Shown: positions 1 to 9,603, counted from the first letter of the stretch. The stretch: 64,000 bases of DNA from CAVXWV01 sp963695415 (GCA_963695415.1 CAVOGL010000020.1:173444-237443), one strand, 5' to 3'. The notes: generated by a model not told the origin, from the letters alone. Numbers and translations are program-made.

Positions 1-1129
1 GTCACGCTCAACCACCGCCTGGGCTGCTTCGGTTTTCTGAATCTCTCAGAATTGTGCGGTGAAGAATATTCTGCATCCGCCAACGCCGGACTGCTGGACA
101 TTGTCCTTGCGTTGCAGTGGATCCGCGAGAACATCGCCCGGTTTGGGGGAAACCCGGATAACGTGATGATCTTTGGGCAGTCGGGCGGTGGCGGTAAAGT
201 GAATGCTCTGCTTGCGATGCCTTCTGCCAAAGGTCTGTTCCACAAGGCAGCGGTGCAAAGTGGATCAATCCTTGAATTTTCTTCACAACAGGACAGCAGT
301 GAATTCGCCAGGTTGATGCTGGATGAACTGCATGTAACACCGCACAACCCGGAAGGTTTATTCGGCATCCCGGTTGGAGAGCTGATCGCCGCCGGTGAAA
401 AAGTGGTTCAAAAATTGCATAATGGGTTCGATCCCACACCGGATTTCAAATCGATCGGCAGGCGCCTGCAGTGGTCACCCACCGTCGATGGAACTTTCTT
501 CCCCAATAATCCTCTCACGCCTGAAGCCATGCCTCACAGCTCCGATGTCCCGCTCCTCGTCGGTTCCAATTTCCATGAATTTATCTCTGGGGTGGACAAC
601 CCGGATGCATATTTACTCACTGAAGATGAATTGCTGACGCGGATAAAGGCTCTACATCAGGAAAAAAGCGAACGCCTGGTACAGTTATTCCACCAGACAT
701 ATCCCTGGGCGAAACCATTCGATATTTACTCCGCGATCGTCACAGCATCCGTCCGCCAGGCTGCTGTATACCAGGCACAGCTCAAGTCTGAGCTGGAAAA
801 AGCGCCCGTTTACCTTTACCAGTTCAACTTCCGCACCCCGGTGCTGGACGGCAGACCCGGCGCATTTCACAGCGCTGAGATTGCATTCGTATTTGATAAC
901 CTTGGGCTGTGTGACCAGCTTACGGGTGGGGACGCAAACGCTTTGCGATTATCACAAACCATGAGCCAGGCATGGGTTAATTTCGCCCGTTCTGGCGATC
1001 CGAATGGCGAGGGGCTGCCTTTATGGTCAGATTACAGTCAGGACAGATCCCGTTACCATGATCTTTGACACAATCTGCGAAGCGAAGATTCAACCAGACG
1101 AGGAAGCCCTGGCTCTGCTGAATTCCTAA
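1..1129 (+). CDS. Type B carboxylesterase, 5' end outside the window, frameshifted C-terminus
   Basis: Serine esterase of the carboxylesterase/para-nitrobenzyl esterase family. The reading frame is open from base 1 (VTLNHRLGCFGFLNLSE), so the N-terminal third is outside the window. The nucleophile elbow GQSGGGG is at about 175-195, the family block NPDNVMIFGQSG is clear, and the catalytic His is in GAFHSAEIAFVF near 860-890. The first frame stops at 1068 after SRYHDL, but the usual family ending continues one frame on as VTMIFDTICEAKIQPDEEA and stops at 1127-1129. One extra base near 1045-1055 explains this. There is no sign of secretion in the visible part. The substrate is unknown. Confidence 0.85.
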
Positions 1130-1186
1130 TCTATCCAACCCCTGACATTCCGGTCTGTCTCGGACTCCCATTCATCCAATGAGTTG

Positions 1187-1215
1187 TCGACATCAATCCA
1201 TCTTTCCGGTAAAAT
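1187..1215 (+). promoter_or_regulatory. Sigma-70-type promoter for the chaperonin gene
   Basis: The sequence shows TCGACA (1187-1192), a 17-base spacer and TAAAAT (1210-1215). This gives a start of transcription near 1222 and a leader of about 40 bases before ATG 1262. Both hexamers match the consensus at five of six positions. Confidence 0.55.
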
Positions 1216-1261
1216 AGCAGGCGAGCAACCTATCACGTTATGAAAGGTGCACGTCCCCTTT

Positions 1262-2932
1262 ATGGAAAACAGAGCCGGTATCGATAAAACTGACCCACGA
1301 AAAATCCCAGGACCTCGAAAAGCAGCCGTTACATTCCAACCGAAAACTTACCTTGAAATGCAGCGCGGTATCAATACCATCGCCGCCGCTATTCGTCCTA
1401 CCATCGGTCCCCTGCCGCGCCTGGTTGCATGGGAGAGGTTGAACCGCAGTGACGCCCCAGAATTCCTGGATGACGGTGCGACGATCGCCCGCAGGATCAT
1501 CCAGATCATCCCACGCGGCAGTGATGTGGGCGCTATGCTCTTCCGCCATGCCCTGTGGAACATGAAGGAGGACGTTGGCGATGGCTCGACAACCATGGGC
1601 GTCATCTACCAGAGCATCTTCAATGAAGGGGTGCGCTATATCACCGAATTCGGCGCCAATCCAATGCTGCTGCGCAAAGGGCTCGAAAAAGGTTCTCAAG
1701 CCATTGTGGCGGCTCTTCGTGCCGATGCGCAGCCCCTGGAAAGCAAAGAGGCGATCACCAGTGTGGCATCCGGCATGACCCATGGAGATTTCGAACTGGC
1801 TGAAATGCTGGGCGAAATTTTCGACATCGTAGGCGCCGAAGGCTTGATCATGGTCGAAAAACGTAACCGACCCGGATTGGACCGAGAGTACATCGAAGGC
1901 ACATTCTGGAATTTAAGCGGTTGGGCTTCCCGAGCCCTGGTCACCGACCAGGCGAAGAAAAGCACCACATTTGAAAATGCATCCATCCTGGTCACCAATC
2001 TAAAATTCACAGAAGCAGACAAATTTGTCCCTGTGTTGGAAAAATGCGTCAAGGCTGGGGTTAAACGCCTGGTAGTGATCGGTAGAGAATTCTCGGACTC
2101 CGTGATTGGTCTTATGGTGAGTAACACCAGGGCGAAGACGATCGAAATTCTCGCCGTGCGCACACCCCAGGCAGGTGACGCAGACCAGGTCGCCACGATG
2201 GAAGACATCACCGCGATGGCTGGGGGGAAGATGTTCCTTCATGCCGCCAGAGAAAATCTTGATGACTTCGAGGTGGAAGACCTCGCCCGAGCCCGGCGTG
2301 TGTGGGCATCCCACGGCCTCTTTGGCTTATTTGGAGGGCAGGGGGACCTGCGTTACCTGCGCCAGCATATGTCTCATCTCAAGGGGAAACTCAAGATCGA
2401 GCTGGATGGGCGCCAGCGCGAAAAAATCGAAACACGGCTGGGGCGCCTGTCCGGTAACACCGTCATCCTGCGCCTTGGAGGACATACAGAGACAGAGATC
2501 GAAGTGCGTAAAGAGATGGCAAACCGCACCGTACTGGGAATCCGCCACACGGTCAGAGGAGGTGTGGTTGCCGGAGGTGGCGCTGCGCTGCTTAAGGCAC
2601 GGCGTGCGCTGGTCGAATTACCAGCAGCAAATGAGGATGAAGCCATTTCATACCGTATCCTTCGACGTGCCCTTGAAGAACCTGTGCGCGCCATTGCCGA
2701 GAATGCAGGAATTTCACCTGATGTGGTTGTGTTCCAGATTGAGAATGCACCGGAAGGCTGCGGTTATGAAGTTCACCAACAAAAAATTGTCGACATGCAG
2801 TCTGCCGGCGTTCTGGACTCAGTTCTGGTACTGGAAAAAGCCGTTCAGATGGCAGTCAGTGGTGCAGGTATCGCCTTAACCACGGATGTGATCGTGCATC
2901 ATAAGAAGCCCAAAGAAGTGGTAGAACCTTAA
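1262..2932 (+). CDS. Divergent GroEL-like chaperonin (Hsp60 paralogue)
   Basis: A 556-residue Hsp60-family protein, close to GroEL length (about 545). Seen: TIGP at residues 47-50, LDDG at 69-72 and VGDGSTT at 105-111, which correspond to the GroEL nucleotide-binding motifs, then an apical domain and the GGVVAGGGAAL block at 433-443. GroEL's catalytic Asp398 aligns with Arg422 here (NRTVLGIRHTV instead of EDALHATRAAV), and the GPKGRNV loop is replaced by GPLPRLV. ATP hydrolysis may therefore be changed or lost. There is no groES next to it, so this is probably not the housekeeping copy. ATG 1262 is preferred over GTG 1247 because conserved sequence starts later; neither has an ideal ribosome site. 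It is followed after 3 bases by the BNR protein. Confidence 0.85.
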   Translation: MENRAGIDKTDPRKIPGPRKAAVTFQPKTYLEMQRGINTIAAAIRPTIGPLPRLVAWERLNRSDAPEFLDDGATIARRIIQIIPRGSDVGAMLFRHALWNMKEDVGDGSTTMGVIYQSIFNEGVRYITEFGANPMLLRKGLEKGSQAIVAALRADAQPLESKEAITSVASGMTHGDFELAEMLGEIFDIVGAEGLIMVEKRNRPGLDREYIEGTFWNLSGWASRALVTDQAKKSTTFENASILVTNLKFTEADKFVPVLEKCVKAGVKRLVVIGREFSDSVIGLMVSNTRAKTIEILAVRTPQAGDADQVATMEDITAMAGGKMFLHAARENLDDFEVEDLARARRVWASHGLFGLFGGQGDLRYLRQHMSHLKGKLKIELDGRQREKIETRLGRLSGNTVILRLGGHTETEIEVRKEMANRTVLGIRHTVRGGVVAGGGAALLKARRALVELPAANEDEAISYRILRRALEEPVRAIAENAGISPDVVVFQIENAPEGCGYEVHQQKIVDMQSAGVLDSVLVLEKAVQMAVSGAGIALTTDVIVHHKKPKEVVEP

Positions 2933-2935
2933 ACA

Positions 2936-4825
2936 ATGACAAATATGATGAAGAAAAATAAGGCACTCAACTGGACCATCATCCCCGGGCCCCCTGGAGG
3001 CAGCATCTCAACCACCTTCATTTTGGAGACCGATCCTGTGACCATTTTCCTTGGCTCGCAGGTGGGGATTTTCCGGGCATTTTGGGAACCCGATTCGGAG
3101 GGGCAAAACTGGACACGGCTTGATCGCGCCCCGCTGGGGGTGCTCTGTATATCAGGGACCATGGACTCTGGTGGAGCCAGTACCATTCTCGCCGGTACGG
3201 TTGACGGTATTTATTATTCATCGGACATGGGTGATCATTGGAAGAAAGCAAAACTACCCCTGAGTGCATCGTCAATCCTCACCGTAGCCTATTCACCGCT
3301 CGATGCCGGAAAATCGATAGCTCTTGCGGGAACACTGGAAGACGGCATTTTTTATTCGAACACCGATGGGCGCAAGTGGCAGAGCCAGAGCTTTGGCATG
3401 CTGGATGCATCCGTTTTTTCCCTCGCTTTCTCCCCTGAATTTCCCAGGGATGGCACGGTGTTCGCTGGAACGGAAAGCAGCATCTATTACAGCTACAACC
3501 ATGCCATGGCATGGAAACCCCTGCCTTTCCCGGAAGAATTAGCCCCGGTACTCAGCCTTGCAGTATCTCCGAATTTTATGAATGACCACACCATTTTTGC
3601 CGGAACCGAAAACAGCGGACTGCATGCCAGCCGCGATAATGGCAAGACCTGGCAGCCCGTGGAAATACCCGCATTGTGTATCAACTCCCTCGCAGTGACC
3701 GAAACGGGGACGATTGTTGCCGGCACGGAACTTGGAATACTGGCCTCAAGCGACCTTGCCCTCACCTGGGTCGATAATCCAACACCAAAGAATGCGCTCA
3801 ACCTGGCAGCAGGCGCAAACCTGCTGTCTGCTGGGTTCCTGGAGCACGGCGCATGGATCTCCGAAGGACTGGATTGGAAACCTCTAAGTGGGTTGATGGT
3901 ACGCTCATTCAGCCGTCTTAATCTTTCCCCAGAATTTGAGAAGGATGGAACCGCGTTTCTGGCATCCAGCCAGGATGGGATCTGGCGCACGAGTGACCGT
4001 GGCTCCAGTTGGCAGGATCTAAGCCCGGGTTTCCCGGGTGAGATGATCAACCAGGTTTGCCTGTTCCCTGGTTTCGCTGATAACGCCTCACTGGTCGTGG
4101 CCAGCGACAACGGGTTGTGGTTGAGTCGAGACCAGGGTGATTCGTGGGTTCAGCTCTCCGGCAGTCCATGTTCACGAGTTTCGATCTCAACCAATGGAGG
4201 GGAATTACTGGCAATTTTACCGGGGCTAGGCGCTGAAATGCTGGATTTAACGGCTGGGGATGGTGAAATGGATTCGATCCCGCGGCGGATTATCAAGGGT
4301 CCCTGGGATAAAGGGGGGGTTATCCTTGCACTTGCCCAACAGAGGGATGGCACCATCCACGCAGCCCACCTGGAAGGGATTGGCGAGACAGTGAGCATCT
4401 GGCAGGGACAGCCAGGTGACCTGGAGTTGGTACACAGCCAACCAGCCGGGGCAAATCCCGTGGTTTCGTTCTGGATACCCGAGGCAGCGCCAGACCGCCC
4501 CTGGTACGCCAGCCTGGGTGAGCAGGTATGGCGGTTTTCAACCCGCCGGGGTGGTGTGGGAGCGGCGCTGCCCCTGTTTGAGGATGACCACAAGGAACCG
4601 GTTATCGCACTGGAAGGGTTTCAAATCGATGGGAAAGTGCACCTGGTTGCCAGCACAGGTCAGCAGGTGCTGCATCTTACGGAAGGTTCTGCCTGGAAAC
4701 TGGTGCACCAATACGGGAATAAAAGAGCGGTAGATTTCCGTCTATCGGCTGAATTCCTTCAGGATAAAACAGCTTACGCACTTCTGCTTGGCGGAAATAT
4801 CGTCAGTGGAAACCTGGCTATTTAG
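2936..4825 (+). CDS. BNR/Asp-box beta-propeller protein
   Basis: A 629-residue protein made of repeated beta-propeller blades. At least five Asp-box motifs are visible: SSDMGDHW, SNTDGRKW, SRDNGKTW, TSDRGSSW and SRDQGDSW, each followed by a hydrophobic strand and often an (A)GT(E/V) turn. This is the sialidase/sortilin-type fold, but no sialidase catalytic residues can be assigned. No signal peptide or membrane segment is seen, so it should stay in the cytoplasm. It starts 3 bases after the chaperonin stop, which suggests joint transcription and possibly a client or partner relation. The function is unknown; the fold call is firm. Confidence 0.75.
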   Translation: MTNMMKKNKALNWTIIPGPPGGSISTTFILETDPVTIFLGSQVGIFRAFWEPDSEGQNWTRLDRAPLGVLCISGTMDSGGASTILAGTVDGIYYSSDMGDHWKKAKLPLSASSILTVAYSPLDAGKSIALAGTLEDGIFYSNTDGRKWQSQSFGMLDASVFSLAFSPEFPRDGTVFAGTESSIYYSYNHAMAWKPLPFPEELAPVLSLAVSPNFMNDHTIFAGTENSGLHASRDNGKTWQPVEIPALCINSLAVTETGTIVAGTELGILASSDLALTWVDNPTPKNALNLAAGANLLSAGFLEHGAWISEGLDWKPLSGLMVRSFSRLNLSPEFEKDGTAFLASSQDGIWRTSDRGSSWQDLSPGFPGEMINQVCLFPGFADNASLVVASDNGLWLSRDQGDSWVQLSGSPCSRVSISTNGGELLAILPGLGAEMLDLTAGDGEMDSIPRRIIKGPWDKGGVILALAQQRDGTIHAAHLEGIGETVSIWQGQPGDLELVHSQPAGANPVVSFWIPEAAPDRPWYASLGEQVWRFSTRRGGVGAALPLFEDDHKEPVIALEGFQIDGKVHLVASTGQQVLHLTEGSAWKLVHQYGNKRAVDFRLSAEFLQDKTAYALLLGGNIVSGNLAI

Positions 4826-4894
4826 AGCCGAAGTGTGTTCATCTAGATTGCCAGGAATAACTTGGGGGATGGGATTTGATGGCAACGCCTCGAT

Positions 4895-5785
4895 TTATCC
4901 TTTCAAGCCGCTGGCGACCAAACCCTGGACAAAGTAACGCTGCAGAAGAAAATAAACGATTGCCGGTGGTAAGGTAACCAGGAAATACTGCACCATTACC
5001 GCTGGAAAGTTGGTTGTTCCGAATGGCGACCAAAAAGTCCTGGGTGTAAGACTGCGGATTTTCAAGGCGATCGGGTAATATTCCGGTCTGGTTGTGATCG
5101 TCAAACTAGGCCAGAGATAATCATTCCAATAAGCCAGGAACGTGATGATTACCAGCGCAGCAATCGTTGGCTTAAGTAAGGGTCCATAGATGCGGAATAT
5201 GATCGTGAAAGTCCCTGCACCGTCCATTCGAGCAGCTTCCTCATATTCCCTGGGAAGCATGTCATAATTTTGCTTCATCAGGAAGATCGCCAAAGGAGGA
5301 ACCCAGCCATACAGAAACAGGACGGGCCATTCCCAGATAAATCCGTGCCCTCCCTGACCAAAGATATTGTTGCCACCAGCGAGGGGAAACCAGGCTGCCA
5401 GTAAATACATCGGGACCATCATCAATATTTGAGGCATCACCATCCCTGAAAGAAAAATCAGGAAAACCTGGTTTTTTCCAGGAAAACGCATTTTTGAAAA
5501 TACATAACCTGCTGTTATGCTGACTGCCAGGGTGATCAAGACGTAAAAACCTACCCGTAAAAACGTGATCGTATACCCCTCCAAAATTCCCCGTCTAAAA
5601 GCCCACTTAAAAAGGTCAATGTTTAGCGTATTAGGGATTGGCAGGATAGTTGTTGTTAGGAACCTATCTCCAGTGGTAAACGCCCCCAGGACCATGAAAA
5701 TTATGGGGTAAACCATGCAGAAACTGGATACAAGTAGAAATATGTATACCAGTATTCTCCATATCCTATTTCTTTTTTTCATCAA
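4895..5785 (-). CDS. Sugar ABC transporter permease, MalG type (copy 2)
   Basis: A 296-residue inner-membrane permease of the CUT1 carbohydrate family with six predicted membrane segments. The ATPase-contact loop reads EYEEAARMDGAGTF at about residue 190, and the protein ends in LLQRYFVQGLVASGLKG, as MalG-type subunits do. It is the last gene of the minus-strand sugar-uptake cluster and is clearly a paralogue of the gene just upstream (5896-6780): both share the EAA loop, the WNDYLWP segment and the final 17 residues. No ATPase gene is nearby; such systems often use one shared MsmK-like ATPase. Confidence 0.92.
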   Translation of the reverse strand: MMKKRNRIWRILVYIFLLVSSFCMVYPIIFMVLGAFTTGDRFLTTTILPIPNTLNIDLFKWAFRRGILEGYTITFLRVGFYVLITLAVSITAGYVFSKMRFPGKNQVFLIFLSGMVMPQILMMVPMYLLAAWFPLAGGNNIFGQGGHGFIWEWPVLFLYGWVPPLAIFLMKQNYDMLPREYEEAARMDGAGTFTIIFRIYGPLLKPTIAALVIITFLAYWNDYLWPSLTITTRPEYYPIALKIRSLTPRTFWSPFGTTNFPAVMVQYFLVTLPPAIVYFLLQRYFVQGLVASGLKG

Positions 5786-5812
5786 TCACAAGGTAGTAAA
5801 TAAATCAAGATG

Positions 5813-5852
5813 AAATCCACCAGATCCGATGGGCGATCATTGAAACTGGTGG
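5813..5852. repeat. Inverted repeat between the two MalG-type genes
   Basis: ATCCACCAG (5813-5821) and CTGGTGGAT (5844-5852) form a perfect 9-bp stem with a 22-base loop in the gap between the two permease genes. It has no T-run, so a simple terminator is unlikely. It may be an mRNA-stabilising or processing hairpin. Confidence 0.4.
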
Positions 5853-5895
5853 ATATTCCTGCGATAAAGAAGAATGTCCCTATCAGGAAAATCCG

Positions 5896-6780
5896 TTATC
5901 CCTTGAGACCGCTGGCAACAAGCCCTTGAACAAAATAGCGCTGCAAGACAAAATAAACAAATGCGGGTGGCCAGGTTGCCAGGAAGGTGCGCACCATCAC
6001 CGAAGGGTAATTGGTTGTACCGACTGGGGACCAGTCGGTCAGGATGACGCTCTGGATTCGATATGCAATCGGCTGCCAGTCCTGGTTGCCAGAGATGGTT
6101 AATGCGGGCCAGAGGTAATCGTTCCAGATTCCCAGAAACGAAATGATAATCAAGGCAACGATTGGGGGTTTAAGCAGGGGTCCATAAACTCGAAAAATGA
6201 TGGTAAACATCCCTGCTCCATCCATTTTTGCAGCATCCTCATATTCAGTGGGCAGCATATCGAAGCTCTGTTTCAACAAAAAGATGGCAAACACCGGCAC
6301 CCACCCATAAATAAACAAAACAGGCCATTCACCGATGAATCCATGCCCACCTTGCCCCAGGATATTATTACCACCTGCAAGAGGGAACCAGGCTGCCATC
6401 AAGTACATCGGTACCAGCATCAAGATGCCGGGCATAACCATGCCGGAGAGAAATAACAGAAAGACTTTATTTTTCCCGGGGAAGTGCATTTTTGAAAATA
6501 CATAGCCACCGGTCAAACCAACCAGGAGGGTAATTCCCATATAAAAAGCAACCCGAATTAATGTCACCGTGTACGCACGGCTGATCCCTGCATTCAGAGC
6601 CCTGGTGAATAACTCAATGTTCAGCGTATTTGGAATAGGGAGAATTGTTGCCAGGACAAATTGCTCATTGGTGGTGAAAGCACCCAATGCCATATACAAC
6701 ACCGGGTAGATCATGCAGAAGCTGGAGATCACCAGGAAGATAATACTTAATGTTTTAATTAATAGTCTTTTATTCTTCAT
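5896..6780 (-). CDS. Sugar ABC transporter permease, MalG type (copy 1)
   Basis: A 294-residue CUT1-family permease with six membrane segments and the contact loop EYEDAAKMDGAGMF. It lies 14 bases after the MalF-type gene. It resembles the next gene closely over its whole length (for example IGEWPVLFIYGWVPVFAIFL against IWEWPVLFLYGWVPPLAIFL), so the pair arose by tandem duplication. The two copies differ most in the segment after WNDYLWP, a part that may affect pairing or substrate range. It would form a heterodimer with the MalF-type subunit and take substrate from the binding protein encoded upstream. Confidence 0.92.
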   Translation of the reverse strand: MKNKRLLIKTLSIIFLVISSFCMIYPVLYMALGAFTTNEQFVLATILPIPNTLNIELFTRALNAGISRAYTVTLIRVAFYMGITLLVGLTGGYVFSKMHFPGKNKVFLLFLSGMVMPGILMLVPMYLMAAWFPLAGGNNILGQGGHGFIGEWPVLFIYGWVPVFAIFLLKQSFDMLPTEYEDAAKMDGAGMFTIIFRVYGPLLKPPIVALIIISFLGIWNDYLWPALTISGNQDWQPIAYRIQSVILTDWSPVGTTNYPSVMVRTFLATWPPAFVYFVLQRYFVQGLVASGLKG

Positions 6781-6794
6781 CGATGTCCTATTTA

Positions 6795-7748
6795 TTACAC
6801 ATTGTATTGCTTACGGTAGTTATTCAGCTGCCAGCCAATAAATATCAGGAGCATAACAAACAATACCAGCGATTGGGCTGTCCCCATGCCCATATCCAGC
6901 GCACCGAACGCATCATTCTGGATGCTGTAAACCAGAGTATAAGTTAAATTTCCCGGTCCACCCGCTGTGATGATCTTGGGCACTTCCCACATCTGCATGG
7001 AGCCAATGATGCCGGTAACAGAGATAAAAAGCAGTACCGGGACCATCTGCGGGATGGTGATATAGCGTAATAGCTGGAAATCGTTAGCGCCGTCGATCTT
7101 GGCTGCGTCATAGAGGTTTTCATCGATATTTTGAAGCCCTGCCAGGAAGAAGATCACCGTGAAACCGATCCCCTGCCAGACCACGAATAACACGGCAATG
7201 ATCGGCATCCAGATAGGGTTTCTAATCCAATCCACGGGGTCGACTCCGAAGTTGTAAATAATCATATTTAGAATACCCTGGGTGGACCCCGCAAGGTAAA
7301 TCCGTAACAATAACGCCACTACAGCGCCAGAAAACACCGCAGGAAGGTACCACATCGTGCGGAATAAACCTTTTGCGAAGAGTGCCTGGTTCAGGATCAG
7401 TGCGATTGAAAAGCCACCAACAATATTTAACGCTAAAATCGCCACTGCATAAACGATCGTTCTGCCGATCACCCGGATGTAGAACCAGTCCTGACCGCTT
7501 GAAAAAATTCTTTTAATGTTCGCCAGCCCCACCCAGGTTGGAGGACTGATGATATTCCACTCCATGAAACTCATCACGATGAGAAAGATCAGAGGAACGA
7601 AGGTAAAGATGACGAAATAGATTATCAACGGGGTTAACAATGACCAGGCAACGATTGTTTCACGATTACGCCTGATCTTAAGTCTGAATCGTTGGTAGGC
7701 AGTCTGTTCCATAAGGTTGGATGAATTTGATGCGACGTTTATACTCAT
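6795..7748 (-). CDS. Sugar ABC transporter permease, MalF/UgpA type
   Basis: About 317 residues, CUT1 family. After a short basic cytoplasmic N-terminus (RFRLKIRRNRET) come six membrane segments. The contact loop NLYDAAKIDGANDF lies near residue 220, followed by FQLLRYITIPQM, and the protein ends QLNNYRKQYNV. The frame is open further upstream to 7811, but that would extend the protein through the strong hairpin at 7791-7820; ATG 7748 (MSINVASNSS) is the better start. It follows the binding-protein gene in the same direction and forms the transport channel with a MalG-type partner. Confidence 0.9.
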   Translation of the reverse strand: MSINVASNSSNLMEQTAYQRFRLKIRRNRETIVAWSLLTPLIIYFVIFTFVPLIFLIVMSFMEWNIISPPTWVGLANIKRIFSSGQDWFYIRVIGRTIVYAVAILALNIVGGFSIALILNQALFAKGLFRTMWYLPAVFSGAVVALLLRIYLAGSTQGILNMIIYNFGVDPVDWIRNPIWMPIIAVLFVVWQGIGFTVIFFLAGLQNIDENLYDAAKIDGANDFQLLRYITIPQMVPVLLFISVTGIIGSMQMWEVPKIITAGGPGNLTYTLVYSIQNDAFGALDMGMGTAQSLVLFVMLLIFIGWQLNNYRKQYNV

Positions 7749-7790
7749 AATTTTCTCAATAATTGGGAATAATTCCAGACAAAATTCGTT

Positions 7791-7820
7791 GGGAAAAGGG
7801 TGTGTAAACACCCTTTTCCC
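7791..7820 (-). promoter_or_regulatory. Strong intercistronic hairpin after the binding-protein gene
   Basis: GGGAAAAGGGTG (7791-7802) pairs perfectly with CACCCTTTTCCC (7809-7820) around a 6-base loop. It lies between the solute-binding-protein stop and the first permease start. Such hairpins commonly protect the 3' end of binding-protein mRNA and lower permease expression. That role is inferred here. No U-tract follows on the minus strand. Confidence 0.6.
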
Positions 7821-7875
7821 TTCGACTTTTCCACCCGTGAAAAACTCAGGTGGGAGTAAAAATTGATCTTACAGC

Positions 7876-9402
7876 TTAACCTGATTTAGCAACCAATCCT
7901 TCGATCGTTGTTTGCAGTGCATCGAGATCAGCCTGGATATCCGCACCTCTCAGGTTGCCCTTCCAGATACGATCGTACGATTCATTCCAGGCAGACCAAA
8001 TGCGTGAACCGTTCTTCGGCCAGCCAGGCAGTGGACCTGAACCACCTTCCAGAAGCTCTTTCATCGTCACACGCACGATCTTCTGGGAAATCTCAGATTT
8101 GTACCCATTGAGTTTGTCATAGGTCTCGTACTGCTCGAGTTGTGACTTAAGAGCCGGGATCCAGATACCGCAGTTATCCGCCAGGAAAGCCTGAGCGTCG
8201 GGATTGACCAGGGTTTCCTCAATGGACTTGACTGCCAGTTCGGGATACTTGCATCCATTCAGAGCCGAGTGCATGTCATTGCCGATGACGATGGTGGCGG
8301 GTTTTCCACCAGGAGGCAGCGGGAACGGGATCGCAGTGGCATTAATCGGAGGATCTGCCTGCCCAACGGAGGTAGCGTCATTGTTCCAACCAGGTTTGAG
8401 TGCGATGACGCCCTGGTTGAACAACACGCCAGAACCTGCTTCCGCTTCAGCCTGCATGATCAAGGCCTCTGTAGAAGACCACATCATGTCATTGTGAAAC
8501 TCCCATACTGCCACTGCATTGGGATCATTGGCATTGGGCTCACCGAGGTTGCTGCCAAGTGGAGCACCAGCCTGGTTGAACCAGTGCAGGATGCGCATGG
8601 CAGTTCCGTAAGTTTCCGGTGCAGGACCATAGGTGAAGTAGGCGTTATTGCCCCATTTTTCATCACTGTTGATCTTCGAGATCGCTTGAGCCATCGCCAC
8701 CAGTTCTTCCCACGTGGTGGGCAGATTTTCTGGGTCCAATCCAGCTTCCTCAACTTTGTCCAGGTTCACAAAAAGGACATCCGCTCCGGAGGATTTCGGG
8801 TAACCGTAAACTTCCCCGTCTGCGCCAATCGCGCCACCGAACGATCCTGCGGCGAAACTCTCTTCAGCAATGCTCTTCGAGAGCGGTGCGAAGACACCTA
8901 ACTGCACAAATTCATTCACATAGGCTTCACCGTAGGTGGTTTCAGGAACGATACCCGCCGCCAATGCCATCAACTGGTTCTGGCGCAAGTCCCAGTCCCA
9001 GCTGTGGGAGGTGATGTTCATCGAAACACCAGGATTGGCTTCCAACCAGGGTTTGAAAATGGCGCGTCCCAGACCGCCAAAATACCACTGCTTCTGGAAC
9101 TCTTCGTTTTCCGGGTCCGGTGTCCATTCTGCGTTGATATCGGGGATGTTGGTGTTGAACCAGATCTCCATGACCACATCGCCGGCTGGTTCCGCGGGCT
9201 CGGGGGTCGCAGTAACAACCTTCTCGACTTCCTTCTCCACCTCAACTTCAACCGTCTCAATGACTTCTTTCACGACCTCGACTTCAACAGTTTCGACAAT
9301 CTTCTCGGGTGTTGGGGTAGCACAGGCAGCCAGGACAGTCGCTCCTGCGGAAATTCCCACCATGCGCACAAAATCGCGTCTGGATAAAGATTTCTTCTCC
9401 AT
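7876..9402 (-). CDS. Sugar ABC transporter solute-binding lipoprotein
   Basis: A 508-residue extracellular binding protein of the CUT1 system. The N-terminus has a twin-arginine-like SRRDFVRM and a lipobox TVLAAC, so the mature protein is probably lipid-anchored at Cys27. A repetitive acidic stalk rich in VETVEVEVEKEV follows before the binding domain starts at about residue 80. This stalk style is common in Chloroflexota binding proteins. The start is supported by a good ribosome site (GAAGGAG, 8 bases before ATG). It heads the transport genes and lies just downstream of the LacI-type regulator. The sugar is unknown. Confidence 0.92.
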   Translation of the reverse strand: MEKKSLSRRDFVRMVGISAGATVLAACATPTPEKIVETVEVEVVKEVIETVEVEVEKEVEKVVTATPEPAEPAGDVVMEIWFNTNIPDINAEWTPDPENEEFQKQWYFGGLGRAIFKPWLEANPGVSMNITSHSWDWDLRQNQLMALAAGIVPETTYGEAYVNEFVQLGVFAPLSKSIAEESFAAGSFGGAIGADGEVYGYPKSSGADVLFVNLDKVEEAGLDPENLPTTWEELVAMAQAISKINSDEKWGNNAYFTYGPAPETYGTAMRILHWFNQAGAPLGSNLGEPNANDPNAVAVWEFHNDMMWSSTEALIMQAEAEAGSGVLFNQGVIALKPGWNNDATSVGQADPPINATAIPFPLPPGGKPATIVIGNDMHSALNGCKYPELAVKSIEETLVNPDAQAFLADNCGIWIPALKSQLEQYETYDKLNGYKSEISQKIVRVTMKELLEGGSGPLPGWPKNGSRIWSAWNESYDRIWKGNLRGADIQADLDALQTTIEGLVAKSG

Positions 9403-9491
9403 TAAATTTTCTCCTTCAGATATAGTTCAATCTAATTTGCCGTAAAACATTGCTCACAAGGTTCACTTTTCTCAATAACATCCTTCCTTTC

Positions 9492-9507
9492 GCCGGATAC
9501 ATCCGGC
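9492..9507. promoter_or_regulatory. Palindrome upstream of the binding-protein gene
   Basis: GCCGGAT (9492-9498), AC, then ATCCGGC (9501-9507) form a perfect 7+7 inverted repeat about 90 bases before the binding-protein start. It could be a second operator for the LacI-type regulator or a leader hairpin. It does not match the TGTTA-type site at 10713-10726. Confidence 0.35.
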
Positions 9508-9603
9508 ACGTTTAATAATTTTCGTCATTTCTCCCCCTTTAAACAGGAATGTCTCATTGGATGCGAATTCTTATCGTTCTCGATGCCGCTCTCCTTTCCT
9601 CAA

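Noticed and set aside
2175..2879. 234-codon frame inside the chaperonin gene
   Set aside because: It overlaps the chaperonin's conserved part in another frame and has no domain of its own.
8269..8901. 210-codon plus-strand frame inside the binding-protein gene
   Set aside because: It is a shadow of a strongly supported binding-protein gene on the other strand.
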